Shown here: positions 12,523-26,500 of the stretch, piece after piece | Numbering within the stretch: position 1 is the stretch's first letter | Layout: every line of letters begins with the position of its first letter | Assembly: GCF_022965805.1 (NCBI RefSeq) | Contig: NW_027331436.1 | Coordinates: forward strand, 372,001 to 436,000 | DNA length: 64,000 nt | Origin: Primulina eburnea | Lineage: Eukaryota; Streptophyta; Magnoliopsida; Lamiales; Gesneriaceae | Direction of reading: 5' to 3' | Translations under genes and position numbers: made by a program | The notes under the pieces: generated by a model | Databases searched by the model: none | What the model was told of the DNA's origin: nothing | What the model saw: the letters and a program-made list of their open reading frames with translations, nothing else

Positions 12523-15500
12523 TCTACTACTTGTCATCCCCAAACGGATGGACAAACTGAAGTTGTAAATAGAACTTTGGGAACACTTGTGCGTGCTATT
12601 CTTAAAAGAACTTGGATTGACATTTCTATGCACTTTATTTTGGGGTTGCCTAGGACTAAGAAGGGGAGGGATTCTATTTTTGGATTACTTTATGGGCTAA
12701 ACTTTAATCCATATTGTTGTAATCTACTACTTGTCATCCTCAAACGGATGGACAAACTGAAGTTGTCAATAGAACTTTGGGAACACTTTTGCGTGTTATT
12801 CTTAAAAGAAGGGGAGGGATTCTATTTTCGGATTACTTTATGGGCTAAACTTTGCTCAATATTGTTGTAATCTACTACTTGTCATCCCCAAACGGATGGA
12901 CAAACTGAAGTTGTAAATAGAACTTTAGGAACACTTGTGCGTGCTATTCTTAAAAGAACTTGGATTGACATTTCTATGCACTTTATTTTGGGGTTGCCAA
13001 GGACTAAGAAGGGGAGGGATTCTATTTTTGGATTACTTTATGGGCTAAACTTTGCTCAATATTGTTGTAATCTACTACTTGTCATCCTCAAACGGATGGA
13101 CAAACTGAAGTTGTAAATAGAACTTTGGGAACACTTTTGCGTGCTATTCTTAAAAGAACTTGGATTGACATTTCTATGCACTTTATTTTGGGGTTGCCTA
13201 GGACTAAGAAGGGGAGGGATTCTATTTTTGGATTACTTTATGGGCTAAACTTTAATCCATATTGTTGTAATCTACTACTTGTCATCCTCAAACGGATGGA
13301 CAAACTGAAGTTGTCAATAGAACTTTGGGAACACTTTTGAGTGCTATTCTTAAAAGAAGGGGAGGGATTCTATTTTCGGATTACTCTATGGGCTAAACTT
13401 TGCTCAATATTGTTGTAATCTACTACTTGTCATCCCCAAACGGATGGACAAACTGAAGTTGTAAATAGAACTTTAGGAACACTTGTGCGTGCTATTCTTA
13501 AAAGAACTTGGATTGACATTTCTATGCACTTTATTTTGGGGTTGCCAAGGACTAAGAAGGGGAGGGATTCTATTTTTGGATTACTTTATGGGATAAACTT
13601 TGCTCAATATTGTTGTAATCTACTACTTGTCATCCTCAAACGGATGGACAAACTGAAGTTGTAAATAGAAATTTGGGAACACTTTTGCGTGCTATTCTTA
13701 AAAGAACTTGGACTGATATTTCTATGGACTTTATTTTAGGGTTGCCTAGAACTAAGAAGGTGAGGGATTCTATTTTTGGATTACTTTATGGGCTAAACAT
13801 TGCTCAATATTGTTGTAATCTACTACTTGTCATCCTCAAATGGATGGACAAACTGAAGTTGTCAATAGAACTTATATGGGCTAAACTTTGCTCAATATTG
13901 TTGTAATCTACTACTTGTCATCCCCAAACGGATGGACAAACTGAAGTTGTAAATAGAACTTTGGGAACACTTGTGCATCCTATTCTTAAAAAGAACTTGG
14001 ATTGACATTTCTATGCACTTTATTTTGAGGTTGCCTAGGACTAAGAAGGGGAGGGATTCTATTTTTGGATTACTTTATGGCCTAACTTTGCTCCATATTG
14101 TTGTAATCTACTACTTGTCATCCTCAAACGGATGGACAAACTGAAGTTGTCAATAGAACTTTGGGAACACTTTTGCGTGCTTTTCTTAAAAAGAACTTGG
14201 ATTGACATTTCTATGGACTTTATTTTGGGGTTGCCTAGGACTAAGAAGGGGAGGGATTCTATTTTTGGATTACTTTATGGGCTAAACTTTGCTCAATATT
14301 GTTGTAATCTACTACTTGTCATCCTCAAACGGATGGAAAAACTGAAGTTGTCAATAGAACTTATATGGCCTAACCTTTGCTCAATATTGTTGTAATTTAC
14401 TACTTGTCATTCTCAAACGGATGGACAAACTGAAGTTGTAAATAGAACTTTGGGAACACTTTTGCGTGCTATTCTTAAAAAGAACTTGGATTGACATTTC
14501 TATGCACTTTATTTTGGGGTTGCCTAGGACTGAGAAGGGGAGGGATTCTATTTTTGGATTACTTTATGGGCTAAACTTTGTTCAATATTGTTGTAATCTA
14601 CTACTTGTCATCCTCAAACAGATGGACAAACTGAAGTTGTCAATAGAACTTTGGGAACACTTTTGCGTGCTATTCTTAAAAGAAGGGGAGGGATTCTATT
14701 TTCGGATTACTTTATGGGCTAAACTTTGCTCAATATTGTTGTAATCTACTACTTGTCATCCCCAAACGGATGGACAAACTGAAGTTGTAAATAGAACTTT
14801 GGGAACACTTGTGCGTGCTATTCTTAAAAGAACTTGGATTGACATTTCTATGCACTTTATTTTGGGGTTGCCTAGGACTAAGAAGGGGAGGGATTCTATT
14901 TTTGGATTACTTTATGGGCTAAACTTTATTCCATATTGTTGTAATCTACTACTTGTCATCCTCAAACGGATGGACAAACTGAAGTTGTCAATAGAACTTT
15001 GGGAACACTTTTGCGTGCTATTCTTAAAAGAAGGGGAGGGATTCTATTTTCGGATTACTTTATGGGCTAAACTTTGCTCAATATTGTTGTAATCTACTAC
15101 TTGTCATCCCCAAACGGATGGACAAACTGAAGTTGTAAATAGAACTTTGGGAACACTTGTGCGTGCTATTCTTAAAAGAACTTGGATTGACATTTCTATG
15201 CACTTTATTTTGGGGTTGCCTAGGACTAAGAAGGGGAGGGATTCTATTTTTGGATTACTTTATGGGCTAAACTTTAATCCATATTGTTGTAATCTACTAC
15301 TTGTCATCCTCAAACGGATGGACAAACTGAAGTTGTCAATAGAACTTTGGGAACACTTTTGAGTGCTATTCTTAAAAGAAGGGGAGGGATTCTATTTTCG
15401 GATTACTCTATGGGCTAAACTTTGCTCAATATTGTTGTAATCTACTACTTGTCATCCCCAAACGGATGGACAAATTGAAGTTGTAAATAGAACTTTAGGA

Positions 15501-18500
15501 ACACTTGTGCGTGCTATTCTTAAAAGAACTTGGATTGACATTTCTATGCACTTTATTTTGGGGTTGCCAAGGACTAAGAAGGGGAGGGATTCTATTTTTG
15601 GATTACTTTATGGGCTAAACTTTGCTCAATATTGTTGTAATCTACTACTTGTCATCCTCAAACGGATGGACAAACTGAAGTTGTAAATAGAACTTTGAGA
15701 ACACTTTTGCGTGCTATTCTTAAAAAGAACTTGGATTGACATTTCTATGGACTTTATTTTGGGGTTGCCTAGGACTAAGAAGGGGAGGGATTCTATTTTT
15801 GCATTACTTTATGGGCTAAACTTTGCTCAATATTGTTGTAATCTACTACTTGTCATCCTCAAACGGATGGACAAACTGAAGTTGTAAATAGAACTTTGAG
15901 AACACTTTTGCGTGCTATTCTTAAAAAGAACTTGGATTGACATTTCTATGGACTTTATTCTGGGGTTGCCTAGGACTAAGAAGGGGAGGGATTCTATTTT
16001 TGGATTACTTTATGGGCTAAACTTTGCTCAATATTGTTGTAATCTAATATTTGTCATCCTCAAACGGATGGACAAACTGAAGTTGTCAATAGAACTTATA
16101 TGGGCTAAACTTTGCTCAATATTGTTGTAATCTACTACTTCTCATCCCCAAACGGATGGACAAACTGAAGTTTTAAATAGAACTTTGGGAACACTTGTGC
16201 GTGCTATTCTTAAAAGAACATTGATTGACATTTCTATGGACTTTATTTTGGGGTTGCCTAGGACTAAGAAGGGGAGGGATTCTATTTTTGGATTACTTTA
16301 TGGGCTAAACTTTGCTCCATATTGTTGTAATCTACTACTTGTCATCCTCAAACGGATGGACAAACTGAAGTTGTAAATAGAACTTTGGGAACACTTTTGC
16401 GTGCTATTCTTAAAAAGAACTTGGATTGACATTTCTATGGACTTTATTTTGGGGTTGCCTAGGACTAAGAAGGGGAGGGATTCTAGTTTTGGATTACTTT
16501 ATGGGCTAAACTTTGCTCAATATTGTTGTAATCTACTATTTGTCATCCTCAAACGGATGGACAAACTGAAGTTGTCAATAGAACTTATATGGGCTAAACT
16601 TTGCACCATATTGTTGTAATCTACTACTTGTCATCCTCAAACGGATGGACAAACTGAAGTTGTAAATAGAACTTTGGGAACACTTTTGCGTGCTATTCTT
16701 AAAAAGAACTTGGATTGACATTTCTATGGACTTTATTTTGGGGTTGCCTAGGACTAAGAAGGGGAGGGATTCTAGTTTTGGATTACTTTATGGGCTAAAC
16801 TTTGCTCAATATTGTTGTAATCTACTATTTGTCATCCTCAAACGGATGGACAAACTGAAGTTGTCAATAGAACTTATATGGGCTAAACTTTGCTCAATAT
16901 TGTTGTAATCTACTACTTGTCATCCCCAAACGGATGGACAAACTGAAGTTGTAAATAGAACTTTGGGAATACTGGTGCGTGCTATTCTTAAAAGAACTTG
17001 GATTGACATTTCTATAGACTTTATTTTGGGGTTGCTTAGGACTAAGAAGGGGAGAGATTCTATTTTTGCATTACTTTATGGGCTAAACTTTGCTCCATAT
17101 TGTTGTAATCTACTACTTGTCATCCTCAAATGGATGGACAAACTGAAGTTGTAAATAGAACTTTGGGAACACTTTTGCGTGCTATTCTTAAAAGAACTTG
17201 GACTGACATTTCTGTGGACTTTATTTTGGGGTTTCCTAGGACTAAGAAGGTGAGGGATTCTATTTTGGATTACTTTATGGGCTAAACTTTGCTCAATATT
17301 GTTGTAATCTACTACTTGTCATCCTCAAACAGATGGACAAACTGAAGTTGTAAATAGAACTTTGGGAACACTTGTGCGTGCTATTCTTAAAAGAACTTGG
17401 ATTAACATTTCTATGCACTTTATTTTGGGGTTGCCTAGGACTAAGAAGGGGAGGGATTCTATTTTTGGATTACTTTATGGGCTAAACTTTGCTCAATATT
17501 GTTGTAATCTAATATTTGTCATCCTCAAACGGATGGACAAACTGAAGTTGTCAATAGAACTTATATGGGCTAAACTTTGCTCAATATTGTTGTAATCTAC
17601 TACTTGTCATCCCCAAACGGATGGACAAACTGAAGTTTTAAATAAAACTTTGGGAACACTTGTGCGTGCTATTCTTAAAAGAACATTGATTGACATTTCT
17701 ATGGACTTTATTTTGGGGTTGCCTAGGACTAAGAAGGGGAGGGATTCTATTTTTGGATTACTTTATGGGCTAAACTTTGCTCAATATTGTTGTAATCTAC
17801 TATTTGTCATTCTCAAACGGATGGACAAACTGAAGTTGTCAATAGAACTTATATGGGCTAAACTTTGCTCAATATTGTTGTAATCTACTACTTGTCATCC
17901 CCAAACGGATGGACAAACTGAAGTTGTAAATAGAACTTTGGGAACACTTGTGCGTGCTATTCTTAAAAGAACTTGGATTGACATTTCTATGGACTTTATT
18001 TTGGGGTTGCCTAGGACTAAGAAGGGGAGGGATTCTATTTTTGCATTACTTTATGGGCTAAACTTTGCTCCATATTGTTGTAATCTACTACTTGTCATCC
18101 CCAAACGGATGGACAAACTGAAGTTGTAAATAGAACTTTGGGAACACTTTTGCGTGCTATTCTTAAAAGAACTTGGACTGACATTTCTATGCACTTTATT
18201 TTGGGGTTGCCTAGGACTAAGAAGGTGAGGGATTCTATTTTTGGATTACTTTATGGGCTAAACTTTGCTCAATATTGTTGTAATCTACTACTTGTCATCC
18301 TCAAACGGATGGACAAACTGAAGTTGTAAATAGAACTTTGGGAACACTTGTGCGTGCTATTCTTAAAAAGAACTTGGATTGACATTTCTATGCACTTTAT
18401 TTTGGGGTTGCCTAGGACTAAGAAGGGGAGGGATTCTATTTTTGGATTACTTTATGGGCTAAACATTGCTCAATATTGTTGTAATCTACTACTTGTCATC

Positions 18501-19869
18501 CTCAAACGGATGGACAAACTGAAGTTGTCAATAGAACTTATATGGGCTAAACTTTGCTCAATATTGTTGTAATCTACTACTTGTCATCCCCAAACGGATG
18601 GACAAACTGAAGTTGTAAATAGAACTTTGGGAACACTTGTGCGTCCTATTCTTAAAAAGAACTTGGATTGACATTTCTATGGACTTTATTTTGGGGTTGC
18701 CTAGGACTAAGAAGGGGAGGGATTCTATTTTTGCATTACTTTATGGGCTAAACTTTGCTCCATATTGTTGTAATCTACTACTTGTCATCCCCAAACGGAT
18801 GGACAAACTGAAGTTGTAAATAGAACTTTGGGAACACTTTTGCGTGCTATTCTTAAAAGAACTTGGACTGACATTTCTATGCACTTTATTTTGGGGTTGC
18901 CTAGGACTAAGAAGGTGAGGGATTCTATTTTTGGATTACTTTATGGGCTAAACTTTGCTCAATATTGTTGTAATCTAATATTTGTCATCCTCAAACGGAT
19001 GGACAAACTGAAGTTGTCAATAGAACTTATATGGGCTAAACTTTGCTCAATATTGTTGTAATCTACTACTTGTCATCCCCAAACGGATGGACAAACTGAA
19101 GTTGTAAATAGAACTTTGGGAATACTGGTGCGTGCTATTCTTAAAAGAACTTGGATTGACATTTCTATAGACTTTATTTTGGGGTTGCCTAGGACTAAGA
19201 AGGGGAGAGATTCTATTTTTGCATTACTTTATGGGCTAAACTTTGCTCCATATTGTTGTAATCTACTACTTGTCATCCTCAAATGGATGGACAAACTGAA
19301 GTTGTAAATAGAACTTTGGGAACACTTTTGCGTGCTATTCTTAAAAGAACTTGGACTGACATTTCTGTGGACTTTATTTTGGGGTTGCCTAGGACTAAGA
19401 AGGTGAGGGATTCTATTTTGGATTACTTTATGGGCTAAACTTTGCTCAATATTGTTGTAATCTACTACTTGTCATCCTCAAACAGATGGACAAACTGAAG
19501 TTGTAAATAGAACTTTGGGAACACTTGTGCGTGCTATTCTTAAAAGAACTTGGATTGACATTTCTATGGACTTTATTTTGGGGTTGCCTAGGACTAAGAA
19601 GGGGAGGGATTCTATTTTTGCATTACTTTATGGGCTAAACTTTGCTCCATATTGTTGTAATCTACTACTTGTCATCCCCAAACGGATGGACAAACTGAAG
19701 TTGTAAATAGAACTTTGGGAACACTTTTGCGTGCTATTCTTAAAAGAACTTGGACTGACATTTCTATGCACTTTATTTTGGGGTTGCCTAGGACTAAGAA
19801 GGTGAGGGATTCTATTTTTGGATTACTTTATGGGCTAAACTTTGCTCAATATTGTTGTAATCTACTACT
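12184..19869 (+). repeat. Mosaic satellite region rich in 148/200-bp alternation
   Basis: Unit starts at 12184, 12384, 12532, 12732, 12880, 13080, 13280, 13428, 13628, 13828, 13916, 14116, 14317, 14405, 14606 and 14754, and onward, show alternating 200- and 148-bp units mixed with fragments of the 2,592-bp HOR (for example 14116-14753). Several units carry AACTTTAATCCATATTG, a variant absent from the canonical HOR. A 199-bp unit starts at 17118. Blocks at 16918-18100 recur near 25723-26900 (offset 8,805). I see nothing but satellite here. Confidence 0.85.
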
Positions 19870-22461
19870 TGTCATCCTCAAACGGATGGACAAACTGAAG
19901 TTGTAAATAGAACTTTGGGAACACTTGTGCGTGCTATTCTTAAAAAGAACTTGGATTGACATTTCTATGCACTTTATTTTGGGGCTGCCTAGGACTAAGA
20001 AGGGGAGGGATTCTATTTTTGGATTACTTTATGGGCTAAACATTGCTCAATATTGTTGTAATCTACTACTTGTCATCCTCAAACGGATGGACAAACTGAA
20101 GTTGTCAATAGAACTTATATGGGCTAAACTTTGCTCAATATTGTTGTAATCTACTACTTGTCATCCCCAAACGGATGGACAAACTGAAGTTGTAAATAGA
20201 ACTTTGGGAACACTTGTGCGTCCTATTCTTAAAAAGAACTTGGATTGACATTTCTATGCACTTTATTTTGAGGTTGCCTAGGACTAAGAAGGGGAGGGAT
20301 TCTATTTTTGGATTACTTTATGGCCTAACTTTGCTCCATATTGTTGTAATCTACTACTTGTCATCCTCAAACGGATGGACAAACTGAAGTTGTCAATAGA
20401 ACTTTGGGAACACTTTTGCGTGCTTTTCTTAAAAAGAACTTGGATTGACATTTCTATGGACTTTATTTTGGGGTTGCCTAGGACTAAGAAGGGGAGGGAT
20501 TCTATTTTTGGATTACTTTATGGGCTAAACTTTGCTCAATATTGTTGTAATCTACTACTTGTCATCCTCAAACGGATGGAAAAACTGAAGTTGTCAATAG
20601 AACTTATATGGCCTAACCTTTGCTCAATATTGTTGTAATTTACTACTTGTCATTCTCAAACGGATGGACAAACTGAAGTTGTAAATAGAACTTTGGGAAC
20701 ACTTTTGTGTCCTATTCTTAAAAAGAACTTGGATTGACATTTCTATGCACTTTATTTTGGGGTTGTCTAGGACTGAGAAGGGGAGGGATTCTATTTTTGG
20801 ATTACTTTATGGGCTAAACTTTGTTCAATATTGTTGTAATCTACTACTTGTCATCCTCAAACAGATGGACAAACTGAAGTTGTCAATAGAACTTTGGGAA
20901 CACTTTTGCGTGCTATTCTTAAAAGAAGGGGAGGGATTCTATTTTCGGATTACTTTATGGGCTAAACTTTGCTCAATATTGTTGTAATCTACAACTTGTC
21001 ATCACCAAACGGATGGACAAACTGAAGTTGTAAATAGAACTTTGGGAACACTTGTGCGTGCTATTCTTAAAAGAACTTGGATTGACATTTCTATGGACTT
21101 TATTTTGGGGTTGCCTAGGACTAAGAAGGGGAGGGATTCTATTTTTGGATTACTTTATGGGCTAAACTTTGCTCAATATTGTTGTAATCTAATATTTGTC
21201 ATCCTCAAACGGATGGACAAACTGAAGTTGTCAATAGAACTTATATGGGCTAAACTTTGCTCAATATTGTTGTAATCTACTACTTGTCATCCCCAAACGG
21301 ATGGACAAACTGAAGTTTTAAATAGAACTTTGGGAACACTTGTGCGTGCTATTCTTAAAAGAACATTGATTGACATTTCTATGGACTTTATTTTGGGGTT
21401 GCCTAGGACTAAAAAGGGGAGGGATTCTATTTTTGGATTACTTTATGGGCTAAACTTTGCTCCATATTGTTGTAATCTACTACTTGTCATCCTCAAACGG
21501 ATGGACAAACTGAAGTTGTAAATAGAACTTTGGGAACACTTTTGCGTGCTATTCTTAAAAAGAACTTGGATTGACATTTCTATGGACTTTATTTTGGGGT
21601 TGCCTAGGACTAAGAAGGGGAGGGATTCTAGTTTTGGATTACTTTATGGGCTAAACTTTGCTCAATATTGTTGTAATCTACTATTTGTCATCCTCAAACG
21701 GATGGACAAACTGAAGTTGTCAATAGAACTTATATGGGCTAAACTTTGCTCAATATTGTTGTAATCTACTACTTGTCATCCCCAAACGGATGGACAAACT
21801 GAAGTTTTAAATAGAACTTTGAGAACACTTGTGCGTGCTATTCTTAAAAGAACATTGATTGACATTTCTATGGACTTTATTTTGGGGTTGCCTAGGACTA
21901 AGAAGGGGAGGGATTCTATTTTTGGATTACTTTATGGGCTAAACTTTGCTCAATATTGTTGTAATCTACTATTTGTCATTCTCAAACGGATGGACAAACT
22001 GAAGTTGTCAATAGAACTTATATGGGCTAAACTTTGCTCAATATTGTTGTAATCTATTACTTGTCATCCCCAAACGGATGGACAAACTGAAGTTGTAAAT
22101 AGAACTTTGGGAACACTTGTGCGTGCTATTCTTAAAAGAACTTGGATTGACATTTCTATGGACTTTATTTTGGGGTTGCCTAGGACTAAGAAGGGGAGGG
22201 ATTCTATTTTTGCATTACTTTATGGGCTAAACTTTGCTCCATATTGTTGTAATCTACTACTTGTCATCCCCAAACGGATGGACAAACTGAAGTTGTAAAT
22301 AGAACTTTGGGAACACTTTTGCGTGCTATTCTTAAAAGAACTTGGACTGACATTTCTATGCACTTTATTTTGGGGTTGCCTAGGACTAAGAAGGTGAGGG
22401 ATTCTATTTTTGGATTACTTTATGGGCTAAACTTTGCTCAATATTGTTGTAATCTACTACT
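19870..22461 (+). repeat. 2,592-bp higher-order repeat, copy 6
   Basis: Full 16-unit HOR with the same length order. The 13th unit has CTTAAAAG where copies 1-4 have CTTTAAAG, so this copy belongs to a separate sub-lineage shared with the copy at 28767. Confidence 0.9.
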
Positions 22462-23588
22462 TGTCATCCTCAAACGGATGGACAAACTGAAGTTGTAAAT
22501 AGAACTTTGGGAACACTTGTGCGTGCTATTCTTAAAAAGAACTTGGATTGACATTTCTATGCACTTTATTTTGGGGCTGCCTAGGACTAAGAAGGGGAGG
22601 GATTCTATTTTTGGATTACTTTATGGGCTAAACATTGCTCAATATTGTTGTAATCTACTACTTGTCATCCTCAAACGGATGGACAAACTGAAGTTGTCAA
22701 TAGAACTTATATGGGCTAAACTTTGCTCAATATTGTTGTAATCTACTACTTGTCATCCCCAAACGGATGGACAAACTGAAGTTGTAAATAGAACTTTGGG
22801 AACACTTGTGCGTCCTATTCTTAAAAAGAACTTGGATTGACATTTCTATGCACTTTATTTTGAGGTTGCCTAGGACTAAGAAGGGGAGGGATTCTATTTT
22901 TGGATTACTTTATGGCCTAACTTTGCTCCATATTGTTGTAATCTACTACTTGTCATCCTCAAACGGATGGACAAACTGAAGTTGTCAATAGAACTTTGGG
23001 AACACTTTTGCGTGCTTTTCTTAAAAAGAACTTGGATTGACATTTCTATGGACTTTATTTTGGGGTTGCCTAGGACTAAGAAGGGGAGGGATTCTATTTT
23101 TGGATTACTTTATGGGCTAAACTTTGCTCAATATTGTTGTAATCTACTACTTGTCATCCTCAAACGGATGGAAAAACTGAAGTTGTCAATAGAACTTATA
23201 TGGCCTAACCTTTGCTCAATATTGTTGTAATTTACTACTTGTCATTCTCAAACGGATGGACAAACTGAAGTTGTAAATAGAACTTTGGGAACACTTTTGT
23301 GTCCTATTCTTAAAAAGAACTTGGATTGACATTTCTATGCACTTTATTTTGGGGTTGTCTAGGACTGAGAAGGGGAGGGATTCTATTTTTGGATTACTTT
23401 ATGGGCTAAACTTTGTTCAATATTGTTGTAATCTACTACTTGTCATCCTCAAACAGATGGACAAACTGAAGTTGTCAATAGAACTTTGGGAACACTTTTG
23501 CGTGCTATTCTTAAAAGAAGGGGAGGGATTCTATTTTCGGATTACTTTATGGGCTAAACTTTGCTCAATATTGTTGTAATCTACAACT
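22462..23588 (+). repeat. Partial higher-order repeat (first seven units)
   Basis: Seven units totalling 1,127 bp, matching the first seven units of the HOR, then a switch to the 148/200 mosaic pattern. The layout repeats that of 11057-12183 at an offset of 11,405 bp. Confidence 0.87.
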
Positions 23589-26500
23589 TGTCATCACCAA
23601 ACGGATGGACAAACTGAAGTTGTAAATAGAACTTTGGGAACACTTGTGCGTGCTATTCTTAAAAGAACTTGGATTGACATTTCTATGGACTTTATTTTGG
23701 GGTTGCCTAGGACTAAGAAGGGGAGGGATTCTATTTTTGGATTACTTTATGGGCTAAACTTTAATCCATATTGTTGTAATCTACTACTTGTCATCCTCAA
23801 ACGGATGGACAAACTGAAGTTGTCAATATAACTTTGGGAACACTTTTGCGTGCTATTCTTAAAAGAAGGGGAGGGATTCTATTTTCGGATTACTTTATGG
23901 GCTAAACTTTGCTCAATATTGTTGTAATCTACTACTTGTCATCCCCAAACGGATGGACAAACTGAAGTTGTAAATAGAACTTTGGGAACACTTGTGCGTG
24001 CTATTCTTAAAAGAACTTGGATTGACATTTCTATGCACTTTATTTTGGGGTTGCCTAGGACTAAGAAGGGGAGGGATTCTATTTTTGGATTACTTTATGG
24101 GCTAAACTTTAATCCATATTGTTGTAATCTACTACTTGTCATCCTCAAACGGATGGACAAACTGAAGTTGTCAATAGAACTTTGGGAACACTTTTGCGTG
24201 TTATTCTTAAAAGAAGGGGAGGGATTCTATTTTCGGATTACTTTATGGGCTAAACTTTGCTCAATATTGTTGTAATCTACTACTTGTCATCCCCAAACGG
24301 ATGGACAAACTGAAGTTGTAAATAGAACTTTAGGAACACTTGTGCGTGCTATTCTTAAAAGAACTTGGATTGACATTTCTATGCACTTTATTTTGGGGTT
24401 GCCAAGGACTAAGAAGGGGAGGGATTCTATTTTTGGATTACTTTATGGGCTAAACTTTGCTCAATATTGTTGTAATCTACTACTTGTCATCCTCAAACGG
24501 ATGGACAAACTGAAGTTGTAAATAGAACTTTGGGAACACTTTTGCGTGCTATTCTTAAAAGAACTTGGATTGACATTTCTATGCACTTTATTTTGGGGTT
24601 GCCTAGGACTAAGAAGGGGAGGGATTCTATTTTTGGATTACTTTATGGGCTAAACTTTAATCCATATTGTTGTAATCTACTACTTGTCATCCTCAAACGG
24701 ATGGACAAACTGAAGTTGTCAATAGAACTTTGGGAACACTTTTGAGTGCTATTCTTAAAAGAAGGGGAGGGATTCTATTTTCGGATTACTCTATGGGCTA
24801 AACTTTGCTCAATATTGTTGTAATCTACTACTTGTCATCCCCAAACGGATGGACAAACTGAAGTTGTAAATAGAACTTTAGGAACACTTGTGCGTGCTAT
24901 TCTTAAAAGAACTTGGATTGACATTTCTATGCACTTTATTTTGGGGTTGCCAAGGACTAAGAAGGGGAGGGATTCTATTTTTGGATTACTTTATGGGCTA
25001 AACTTTGCTCAATATTGTTGTAATCTACTACTTGTCATCCTCAAACGGATGGACAAACTGAAGTTGTAAATAGAACTTTGGGAACACTTTTGCGTGCTAT
25101 TCTTAAAAGAACTTGGACTGATATTTCTATGGACTTTATTTTAGGGTTGCCTAGGACTAAGAAGGTGAGGGATTCTATTTTTGGATTACTTTATAGGCTA
25201 AACTTTGCTCAATATTGTTGTAATCTACTACTTTTCATCCTCAAACGGAAGGACAAACTGAAGTTGTCAATAGAACTTTGGGAACACTTTTGCGTGCTAT
25301 TCTTAAAAAGAACTTGGATTGACATTTCTATGGACTTTATTTTGGGGTTGCCTAGGACTAAGAAGGGGAGGGATTCTATTTTTGCATTACTTTATGGGCT
25401 AAACTTTGCTCAATATTGTTGTAATCTACTACTTGTCATCCTCAAACGGATGGACAAACTGAAGTTGTAAATAGAACTTTGAGAACACTTTTGCGTGCTA
25501 TTCTTAAAAAGAACTTGGATTGACATTTCTATGGACTTTATTCTGGGGTTGCCTAGGACTAAGAAGGGGAGGGATTCTATTTTTGGATTACTTTATGGGC
25601 TAAACTTTGCTCAATATTGTTGTAATCTAATATTTGTCATCCTCAAACGGATGGACAAACTGAAGTTGTCAATAGAACTTATATGGGCTAAACTTTGCTC
25701 AATATTGTTGTAATCTACTACTTGTCATCCCCAAACGGATGGACAAACTGAAGTTGTAAATAGAACTTTGGGAATACTGGTGCGTGCTATTCTTAAAAGA
25801 ACTTGGATTGACATTTCTATAGACTTTATTTTGGGGTTGCCTAGGACTAAGAAGGGGAGAGATTCTATTTTTGCATTACTTTATGGGCTAAACTTTGCTC
25901 CATATTGTTGTAATCTACTACTTGTCATCCTCAAATGGATGGACAAACTGAAGTTGTAAATAGAACTTTGGGAACACTTTTGCGTGCTATTCTTAAAAGA
26001 ACTTGGACTGACATTTCTGTGGACTTTATTTTGGGGTTGCCTAGGACTAAGAAGGTGAGGGATTCTATTTTGGATTACTTTATGGGCTAAACTTTGCTCA
26101 ATATTGTTGTAATCTACTACTTGTCATCCTCAAACAGATGGACAAACTGAAGTTGTAAATAGAACTTTGGGAACACTTGTGCGTGCTATTCTTAAAAGAA
26201 CTTGGATTAACATTTCTATGCACTTTATTTTGGGGTTGCCTAGGACTAAGAAGGGGAGGGATTCTATTTTTGGATTACTTTATGGGCTAAACTTTGCTCA
26301 ATATTGTTGTAATCTAATATTTGTCATCCTCAAACGGATGGACAAACTGAAGTTGTCAATAGAACTTATATGGGCTAAACTTTGCTCAATATTGTTGTAA
26401 TCTACTACTTGTCATCCCCAAACGGATGGACAAACTGAAGTTTTAAATAGAACTTTGGGAACACTTGTGCGTGCTATTCTTAAAAGAACATTGATTGACA